Shown here: positions 29,749 to 38,700 of the stretch, one piece after another
How the letters are laid out: each line of letters begins with the position of its first letter
How positions within the stretch are numbered: position 1 is the first letter of the stretch
Assembly (NCBI RefSeq): GCF_001634365.1
Contig: NZ_CP014578.1
Coordinates: 1,054,001 to 1,118,000, forward strand
Reading direction: 5' to 3'
Origin: Paraburkholderia phytofirmans OLGA172
GTDB lineage: Bacteria; Pseudomonadota; Gammaproteobacteria; Burkholderiales; Burkholderiaceae
DNA length: 64,000 nt
The notes under the pieces: generated by a model
Database searches by the model: none
What the model saw: only the letters and a program-made list of their open reading frames with translations
Told to the model about the DNA's origin: nothing
Position numbers and translations under genes: made by a program

Positions 29749-30030
29749 CGATCGAAAATTCGTGTGAACATTACCGTTTCGGCCTGCCGATGCGATAGCC
29801 GGAGGTTCCGTGCACTTCTTTCAAGATAGAGGGCGACCGCGATTATAGCCGCGTGACAATTCCGGTTGCGCCAATCGGAAGCGGGCGCAGCGGGCGGTGG
29901 GGATGGCTTTCGGTGGGGCCGCGCGACGGATCGACTGGGGATCGCGGCGTGGATAACCTTTCGGCGCACTTTGTCTTTCGATTTCTTTCCGTGCGCTGAC
30001 GGTCCGTCAGATGCGGACCGCCCAGTGTCC

Positions 30031-30351
30031 CTACACGCCGCCTGTTACCAGCGGCAGCACTGTCAAATCCGGGTGCGTGCCGTCGACGATGCTGCGTCCC
30101 ACATGAGCCCCTTCGTACAGCGCTTCATCCTTGCCGGCAAAGCTCTCTTCGCCGTCTGCATGGAACGGTACCGTATGCCCAGGGATGGCCGGATCGGCGC
30201 CCGGATGGCACACGTAACCGACATACGTGTAGCGATTATCAGGCACGGCTGGCGGCTTCGATTCGTCGGGCGGGCTTTTCAGGAACGGCGCCACGTGAAT
30301 TTCGAAACCCTCGTATTCCACTATCTGCCAGGGTGCGGTTTCATCGGCCAT
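30031..30351 (-). CDS. conserved-looking hypothetical protein (106 aa)
   Basis: A soluble, acidic 106-residue protein: MADETAPWQIVEYEGFEIHV at the start, NRYTYVGYVCHPGADPA in the middle, DPTLTV-like ending HPDLTVLPLVTGGV. Composition and codon use look coding, and a GGCGGCC-rich leader precedes the ATG. There is no signal peptide or known motif. Function unknown. It is divergent from rdgC with 155 bp between them. Confidence 0.7.
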   Translation of the reverse strand: MADETAPWQIVEYEGFEIHVAPFLKSPPDESKPPAVPDNRYTYVGYVCHPGADPAIPGHTVPFHADGEESFAGKDEALYEGAHVGRSIVDGTHPDLTVLPLVTGGV

Positions 30352-30506
30352 GGCCGCCTCCGTCTAGGTCGCGCGTTTATCAGAAAGTTTAGGTGATTTG
30401 AACGTAAAGCGCGCCCTAAGACTGATCTGGCAGACCACGATGGCCTGACCGCTCCATCTTCGCCGTCATATAGAATGACGCGCTTTGCCCGTACAAGACC
30501 CTGCCC

Positions 30507-31430
30507 ATGTGGTTCAAAAACCTTCAGTTGCACCGTCTCCCCGCTCCGTGGTCCGTCACCCCTGAACAGATGGAGAAATGGCTCGCGCCGCACGCGTTCG
30601 CGCCCGGCAACAGCGTCGAGATGCAAAGCCACGGCTGGGCGTCGCCGCGCGACAACGGCTCGCTGGTGTATTCGCTCAATGGTCAGATGCTGCTGGTGTT
30701 TCGCACCGAAAAGAAACTGCTGCCCGCTTCAGTCGTCACGCAAGTGACCAAGGCGCGTGCGCTCGAACTCGAAGAGCAGCAGGGCTTCAAACCCGGCCGC
30801 AAGCAGATGCGCGAACTCAAGGAACAGGTGACCGACGAACTGTTGCCGCGCGCCTTCAGCATCCGCCGCGATACACGCGTGTGGATCGATACCAGAAACG
30901 GCTGGCTCGTGATCGATGCCGGCTCGCAAGCGGTCGCCGACGAAGTGCGCGGCCTGCTGGTGAAATCGATCGATCAACTGCCGCTCGGCACGGTGCGCGT
31001 CACGCAATCGCCGGTTGCGGCGATGACCGAATGGCTGCTTTCCGGTGAAGGTCCCGCGGGTTTCACGCTCGACCAGGACACCGAGTTGCGCTCGCCGACG
31101 GAAGGCAACGCGACAGTGCGCTACGTTGGGCATACTTTGGACGCCGAAGATATGCGCCGTCATATCGAAGCCGGCAAGCAATGCATGCGGCTTGCGATGA
31201 CGTGGAACGATCGTGTCTCGTTCGTGCTGACGCCAACGCTCACGATCAAGCGTATCGCGCCGCTCGACGTCCTCAAGGAAGCGAGCGATCCCACCGCGCA
31301 GAACGATGACGAGCGCTTCGATTCCGACGTCACGCTGATGACCGCCGAACTCGACCGCATGCTGGGCGATCTGCTCGACGCGTTGGGCGGCGAGCAGGGC
31401 GAGGCGATGCCGCAAGCTGCGGCTGCCTGA
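30507..31430 (+). CDS. rdgC: nucleoid-associated recombination regulator RdgC
   Basis: A 307-residue protein with full RdgC layout: [12 protein letters not shown] at the start, [20 protein letters not shown], the central [21 protein letters not shown]... region and [17 protein letters not shown], then [18 protein letters not shown] near the end. RdgC forms a ring dimer on duplex DNA and limits RecA filament growth. It is the last clearly core gene before the accessory island to its right. Confidence 0.95.
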   Translation: MWFKNLQLHRLPAPWSVTPEQMEKWLAPHAFAPGNSVEMQSHGWASPRDNGSLVYSLNGQMLLVFRTEKKLLPASVVTQVTKARALELEEQQGFKPGRKQMRELKEQVTDELLPRAFSIRRDTRVWIDTRNGWLVIDAGSQAVADEVRGLLVKSIDQLPLGTVRVTQSPVAAMTEWLLSGEGPAGFTLDQDTELRSPTEGNATVRYVGHTLDAEDMRRHIEAGKQCMRLAMTWNDRVSFVLTPTLTIKRIAPLDVLKEASDPTAQNDDERFDSDVTLMTAELDRMLGDLLDALGGEQGEAMPQAAAA

Positions 31431-31599
31431 GTGGCGTTCGCCTGAGTCGAGCCTGAGTGGATCTCGCTGCGATCGTGCAGCGCCGATGCGCGATGCATTC
31501 GCGTAGCGGCGCTGCGTGAGAGCGTCGCTACGCGCAGACCGCCGCCACACCGGACCCTGCTGCGCCAGCGCCGTGAATGTGGTTAAGATTGCGACCGTA

Positions 31600-32040
31600 A
31601 CGGCGTGATATCAACCGGGCATGCCGCGCTCGAATCGCCGGAGGGCATCTATATCAGCTTGTATCCGGGCGTCGAGATCGATCGCTCGCCCGACGATTTC
31701 GCGCGACGCGACCTACAACCTGACGCACCGCAATTGTTCGAGCAGCGTATCGCGCGCTCTTGCAGCGGCGATCGAAGGCGCGTCGGCGCGGGTCTGGGGG
31801 AGCCTCGGTGGCTGGCGGCCATTTTTGCGCGTGATTACGACGCCGAATTGTGGGTAGCCGCGCAACAGCGCAAACGCGCCACGACGATGGCGTGGACGCC
31901 CGGCCTCACGCTCGACTATGCACGCGCTCAACATGCTCGCCGACCCGCGTCCGTCGGGTAGGGTGAAGATGGCGCGCCTCGCCGTGCGCAGAATGGTGCG
32001 TGCGCGGCAGCAATGGCGCGAAGAAGAGCGCGGCGCGTGA
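31600..32040 (+). pseudogene. remnant of a permuted papain-fold protein, multiple frameshifts
   Basis: Three frame changes are needed to read one protein. Frame 0 gives STGHAALESPEGIYISLYPG; frame +1 gives ATYNLTHRNCSSSVSRALAA near 31698-31760; frame 0 returns with ELWVAAQQRKRATTMAWTPG near 31840; frame +1 ends with ALNMLADPRPSGRVKMARLA... and TGA at 32038-32040. The paired GHA histidine and NCSSS cysteine fit a permuted papain-fold hydrolase (NlpC/DUF4105-like), but the family call is tentative. The 5' end is missing too. Confidence 0.55.
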
Positions 32041-32742
32041 TGGATGTGCTTGACGCCGGCGTCCCGCCAGCTTGCCCAACTTCGACGTAGCGGTAAAAAC
32101 AGTAGACGGATCAAGAGCTTGTCGATCTTGCTGGATAGTTATGCACAGATTTGCGAACAGATTCTGTTGATAACTTTGAGGCCGCCATTCGGGCGGCTAG
32201 TCACGGAGGTCCGGCCCGTTTTTCGCGGGTCTGATTTTTTTGAACCGCACTTTGCACTGCGATTGGTCTCGTAGCGCTTTCCTGTTTGCGAAGTTCTGTG
32301 CGGCATTCTCGACCCTTACGCGGCACTGGTCTTCAACAAAGGCTATGTCGAGCATACAGTGCATGCGGTTCTCAACGCCCCGAAGGAAGTCGCCTTGGGG
32401 GCAAGCAACTGCGGAATCGCCGCAATCTCGTTGCTTTTGTTTACCGTGCGCACCTGCTCCAGCACCACGAGTTGCCCTATGGCAACGCCGCGTTCGCCGC
32501 CAATACTGTTGCTCGGCGTCTTTGCACGCTTTCCATCCCGCAGCATTCGTTGAAATTCCCCATGTCGACACATGGCTGTTTTGCCCGCTCGGGCGACGCG
32601 ATATCGCGTTGATGCTCTATAGGAAAAGTACGATTTGATAAAAATGTTGTAGCACTGCGAATTTTGCGAATTGTTGACAAATGGTTAGCTTGATTTCCGC
32701 TAGTTTACGGCCGGTTAAAAATCCGTAAAACGAAGCAGAAGA
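32041..32742 (+). other. gene-poor region left of the CDI locus
   Basis: No convincing intact gene. It holds a perfect DnaA-box-like TTATGCACA (32139-32147), the left direct repeat (32153-32177), a GCCGCC/GGCGGC hairpin (32181-32197), and a weak terminator-like CCCG/CGGG stem with a T-run (32213-32241). A stretch at about 32300-32420 reads ILDPYAALVFNKGYVEH then fades, possibly a gene fragment. TTGACA at 32674-32679 could be a -35 box for bcpA, but no well-spaced -10 is evident. Confidence 0.4.
32153..32177 (+). repeat. left imperfect direct repeat flanking CDI island
   Basis: A 25-bp sequence sharing 23 positions with 43295-43319 in the same orientation; the shared core ends GTTGATAACTTT. 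Weaker similarity extends about 14 bases upstream of both copies. The two copies bracket bcpA-bcpI-bcpB. Confidence 0.75.
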
Positions 32743-35700
32743 ATGAACCGGAAGACATATAGGCTGGTGTACAGCCGACTGAGAGGAATGCTTGTCGCCG
32801 CCGCGGCAACTGGCAAGCAGGCGGGAGAGATCACGGTAAGCAGCAGAAAATCACAGGGTGTGATTTTTTCGTTGCGGCAGATCGCGTTCGCCGCACTCGC
32901 ACTTATTGGCGCGCTGCCGTCGCTGTCGGGCGCACAGATCGTTCCGGGCGGCGCGCACGCCCCATCCGTCGTACAGACACAGAACGGCCTGGATCAGGTG
33001 AACATCAACCGGCCCTCGGGCACGGGCGTCTCGATGAATACCTATGGCCGGTTCGACGTGCAGCCGAAAGGCGCGATCCTGAACAATTCGCCCACCATCG
33101 TGCAGACGCAGCAGGCGGGCATGATTAACGGCAATCCGAATTTCGGACCGGGCCAGTCCGCACGTGTCATCGTCAACCAGGTCAACAGCAGCGCGGCCAG
33201 CCAGATCAATGGTCATCTTGAAGTCGCGGGCCAGCGCGCGGAAGTTGTCATCGCGAACGGCTCTGGTATTTCGGTCAATGGTGGCGGTTTTATCAATACG
33301 TCCAGGGCCATCCTGACCACGGGCACGCCGAACTTTGCGCCGGACGGTTCACTCTCGGGCTTTAACGTGACCGGGGGCAACATCAGCATCCAGGGCGCGG
33401 GGCTGAATGCAGGCGATACCGACCAGGTTGACCTGCTTTCCCGCGCCGTCCAGGCAAACGCCGCAATCTATGCGAAGAACCTGAACGTCGTGACCGGTGC
33501 GAACAGTATCAGTCATGACACGCTCGCTGCAACGCTTGTCGCGGGCGATGGTCCGGCGCCGGGGGTCTCCATCGACGTGAGCCAGCTTGGCGGCATGTAC
33601 GCGAACAGGATCGTTCTGGTCGGCACGGAGAATGGCGTTGGTGTCTCAAATAAAGGTGTTCTCGCGGCGCAGGCAGGCGATCTGGTACTGAGCACCAATG
33701 GCCTGCTGACGCTTGCCGGACAGACCAACGCAAGCGGAAACCTGACGCTGTCCGCACGGGATGGCATCGACAACAGCGGGACAACCTACGCGCAGCAGAA
33801 TGTCACAGCGAGCACGTCGGGCGGGCTCACGAATAGCGGTGTGGTGGCGGCGCAGCAGAGCACGACCGTCAAGGCGGGCAGCGTGGCATCGACGGGTACG
33901 CTCGGTGCGGGTGTGAACGGCGACGGCAGCCTTGCGCAGTCCGGCGACCTTTCCGTGACGGCTGGCGGCACACTGACCGCGACCGGGCGCAATGCGGCCG
34001 GCGGCAATGCGGCGCTGAACGGCGCGGCGGTCAATCTCGCCGGAAGCCGTACCTCGGCCAACGGTGCGCTGGCACTCACGGCCAGCAGCGGCGACCTGAA
34101 CCTGTCGGGCGCAACGGTGACGGCGGGCGGCGCGCTGGACACGCGCGCCTCCGGGACGCTGGTGAACGACGGCGGTGTACTGTCGTCAGGCGGTCCGCAG
34201 ACCGTCACGGCTGGCGCACTGTCCAACCGCAATGGGCAGATTGTCTCGGGCAGTACGCTCAACGTCGCGGCAACAAATGACTTGCAGAACCAGGGCGGCG
34301 CGCTGCAGTCGTCAGGCGCACTTTCCGTCAATGCCGGTTCGCTCGACAACACGGGAGGCCATGTCGCGGCGCTGGGCGCGGACGGCCTCACGCTGGCGAC
34401 GGTCGGCCTGCTGAACAACGGCTCGGGCGGCACCATCGGCGGCAATGGCAACGTGACCGTGCAGGCCGGACAGATCGCAAACGCGGGTTCGATCACGGCG
34501 GTGCAGTCGCTGATCGCCAGCGCCGTGCAGACGCTGTTCAATGGCGGCACGCTGGCGGCGAACAGCAATGTCACGCTGGCCGCAGGCTCAACGCTGACGA
34601 ACGCAAACACCGTCGCGGCGGGCCATCTTGCAACGCTCTCCGCTGCGACATTCGACAACAGCCACGGCAACCTCGGTGCAGACCAGCTCGCGCTGCATGC
34701 GGCGAACCTCGTTAACCACGGCGGCAGCATCACACAGACCGGCACAGGCGCGATGACCGTCGATGTAACCGGCACGCTCGACAATTCGGGCGGCACGCTG
34801 CAGACCAATAGCGACGGCCTGGCGCTCGGCCCTGGTTTGCTTATTAACGACGGCGGCACGATTCTCGACGCCGGCATGGGCACGCTGACTATTGTTCCTG
34901 CCAATGGTGCAGGTTCCTTCTCCAACGTCGGCGGCCAGATCATTACGGCGGGGCAACTCGCCGCGTGGGCCGGTAGCCTGAACAACGCGAACGGCGTGCT
35001 CGCCGCGCGAGGGAACATTGCAGCAAACATCTTAGGCGACTTGAACAACGCTCAAGGGGCGATACGCTCACTGTCGTCGCTGTCGCTTGCGACTGGCGGA
35101 GCCCTGACGAACACGAACGGACAAATACAGTCCGGCACCGGTACAGCGGGCGACGAGGGTACGCTCGGCCTTCAGGCGGCGTCCGTCGATAACACGAACG
35201 GTCTTGTCGGCAACCTCGGCACGGGAGACACGACCGTGCAAGGCGGCAGTCAGATCGTGAACACGGGCGGCGTGATGACGGGTAACGGCAACGTCGCCGT
35301 CGATGCGTCAGCGCTCGTGAACACGCAGAACGGCCAGGTGAGCGGCGCGAACGTCGCCATGCGGGCCGATGTCGTCGACAACAGCAGCGGCCAGATTGGC
35401 AACCTGACTGGCTCGAATGGCGATGTCGCGATCACGACGACCGGCGCGCTCACGAACACAAACGGACAGATTGGCGCGACCCATAACCTGTCCGTCAATG
35501 CCGCAGCGCTCACGGGCGGCGGAGCGTACAGCGCGGCCAATGACGTAGCGGTAAGCGTACAGGGCGACTTCGCGCCGACGCAGGATTTGCAGTTCGCCGC
35601 AGGTCATGACCTCAGTTTCACCCTGCCGGGCAGGTTCAACAACAGCGCGACGCTCGAAGCGGTGAACAACTTCGGCATCAATGCGGGCGATATCGCCAAC

Positions 35701-38700
35701 AGCGGCGTGATGATGGCGGGCGGCACGCTCATGACGCACTCGAACACCCTGAGGAACACGGGTGCAATCGTTGGCGGCAGCGTCTCGCTCAATGCCACGC
35801 AGTCCATACAGAATGTCGGGCCAACCGCGCTGATCGGCGCGACGGACAGCAACGGCACGCTTGAACTGCTCGCGCAGGACATCGAGAACCGCGACGACAC
35901 GACGATGACCGACACGCAGGCGACGACCGCAATTTACGGTCTTGGCAAAGTCGTATTGGCCGGTGGCAAAAACGCGGACGGCAGTTACACGAATGCGAAC
36001 CTGATCCGCAACCAGTCGGGCCTGATCGAATCGGCGGGCGACATGGAACTGCACGCCGCTCAGGTGACGAATACCCGCACGACGATGACGACGACCGGGC
36101 TGAATCAGCCGGTCGATCCGGCGCTGCTGGATCAACTGGGTATCAGCCTGACCGGATGCACTGCGGTCAATATGGCCGCCTGTTCCGGTCAGAATGTGGG
36201 TTGGTCCAACGCGAACCCGACCATGATTGGCGGCGTCAATATCGAGCCGCCGCATGGGGGGCAGTGGAACAGCGGCTACCAGTACACCACCTATACGGGC
36301 GTGGCGCTGGCGAACCTGACCGCAACCATCAGCCCGCAGGCGCAGATCATTGCGGGCGGCAACCTGGACGCGTCAAAGGTGGGTCTGTTCCAGAACTACT
36401 GGAGCGCGGGTGCGGCGGTGGGCAACATCGCGGCGCCCGTCACGCTCGACCAGAACAGCTGGCAGGGCCAGAGCGCTCCCGAACTACAGGTCACGTATTC
36501 GGGCTACTACCACTACAACAACTACGACAACTCTGAGCACAACTGGACATTGCCGTTCGGCAATGCGCCGTTTGTCGGCTCGAATCCAGGCGGCTACCAG
36601 GCGGCGCCCGCCGACATCCACCATTACTCCCTGCCGGGCTACGAAGCGAGCTTTGTCGCGGGCGGCACGCTGTCGGGTACGGGCATCAGCATCGACAACA
36701 CGGCGGGCAACGCGGGGATTCCGTCTATCGGTCTTGCCGCTGGGCAGTCGCTCACGGGCGTCAATGCGGGCGCGGTCAGCGGCAGCGCGGCCCGGATCGA
36801 TCCGGTCATGACCAGTGCGACGGCGGTCAACGTCCTGAGCAACCTGACCGTCCCGCAGGGCGGCCTGTTCAAGCCGGCTACGTCACCGGGTGCCGGTTAT
36901 CTGATCGAAACGAATCCGGCCTTCACGAACCAGAAATCGTTCATTTCGAGCGACTACTACCTGCAACAACTTGGCCTGAATCCGCAGGCGACGGAGAAGC
37001 GTCTCGGCGACGGTTTCTACGAGCAGCAGCTCGTGCGCAACCAGGTTACGTCGCTGACGGGCAAGGCCGTACTCGGTCCGTACACCGACCTCCAGTCGAT
37101 GTACCAGTCGCTGCTTGCCGCAGGCGCATCGCTCTCGCAGTCGCTGAACCTGCCGCTCGGCATGAGCCTGTCGCCTGAGCAGGTGGCGGTGCTCACCAGC
37201 AACGTCATCATCATGCAGACCGAAGTGGTTGACGGCCAGTCCGTGCTCGTGCCGGTCGTCTATCTTGCGAAGGTGAGCCAGCAGAACATGAACGGCCCGC
37301 TGCTCGCCGCGACCGACATTGACATTCAGAACGCGCAGACCTTGACCAACAGCGGCACGGTGCAGGCAGGCAATACGTTGTCGATCCAGGGCAACCAGAT
37401 CAACAACGCATTCGGCTCGCTGCAAAGCGGTGGCCTGATGTCGCTGACGACGAAGGGCAATGTTGATCTGACCTCGGCGACGGTGAATGCGGGAAGCCTC
37501 GCGTTGAACGCGGGCGGCGACTTGCTGCTGAATACGGTGGTGAAGACCGTCGAACAGGTTAGCGCAACAGGTGCCACACGCACCACAACCGCGCTCGGCC
37601 CCATTGCGAACCTGAACGTGACAGGTGACGCGCTCATCGTGACCGGCGGCAATGTCGAGCAGAATGCGGGCAACCTGAACGTGGGTGGCAACCTCGGCAT
37701 GGCCGTGGGTGGTAACTATGACCTGGGTTCGGTGCAGACCGGCGAACACAAGATCGTGGCGGGCGCCAACGGCGTCTCGAATACCAACGCCAATCAGACG
37801 ACCGGCAGTTCGTTGAACGTCGGTGGCGTTTTGCAGATCGGCGTGGGCGGCGACCTGACGGCCACGGGCGCGGACCTGAATCTGGCTGGCGGCGGCACGC
37901 TCGCAGCGAATGGCAACGTCACGCTGCAAGCGGCGAAAGCTACCTCCACCACCGACAGCAATAGCTCGGGTAGCGACAGTCACGGCAGCTACTCAGAATC
38001 ACTGCGCCGGTCCGACGATACGCTCACGGCGACAACGCTCAATGCCGGCAATTCGCTGACCGTGGCGTCAGGCAAGGACATCAACGTCACTGGCAGCGCG
38101 ATCAGTCTCGACAAGGGAATGGCGACGCTGGCGGCAACGGGTAACGTCAAGATCGGCGCAACGACAGAAACGCATGTCGATAACTCGCAGGAACAGCACA
38201 GGCACAGCAATGTCGTGAGCGGCCAGGAAGTGTCGAGTTCGCATGACACCACGACGACGCTTTCGCAGGGCAGCATGGTTTCCGCCGATGCCGTGACCAT
38301 CGCGAGCGGCAAGGATATCAATGTCACGGGCAGCACCATCGTTGGCACGAACGACGTTGCGCTCAGTGCCGCGCATGACGTGAACATCACCACGTCACAG
38401 GACACCATGCAGTCCTCCAGCAGCTATCAGGAGAAGCGCACGGGCCTTGGAACGAGCGGGTTGACTGTCACAGTTGGCACCAACAAGCTCTCGACCACCG
38501 ACCAGGAGTCGAGCGTCACGAACAACGCGAGCACGGTCGGTTCGATCAACGGCAATCTCTCGATCCAGGCGGGCAATACGCTGCACGTCACGGGCAGCGA
38601 TCTTGTCGCGGGCCAGAACGTAACGGGCATCGCAGCCAATGTGATTATCGACGCGGCGGCGGACACCTCGCATCAGGCGCAGACGCAGAAGACGAGCAGC

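Noticed and set aside
32139..32147. DnaA box suggesting a replication origin
   Set aside because: Only one perfect box and no cluster, AT-rich unwinding region or replication gene nearby.
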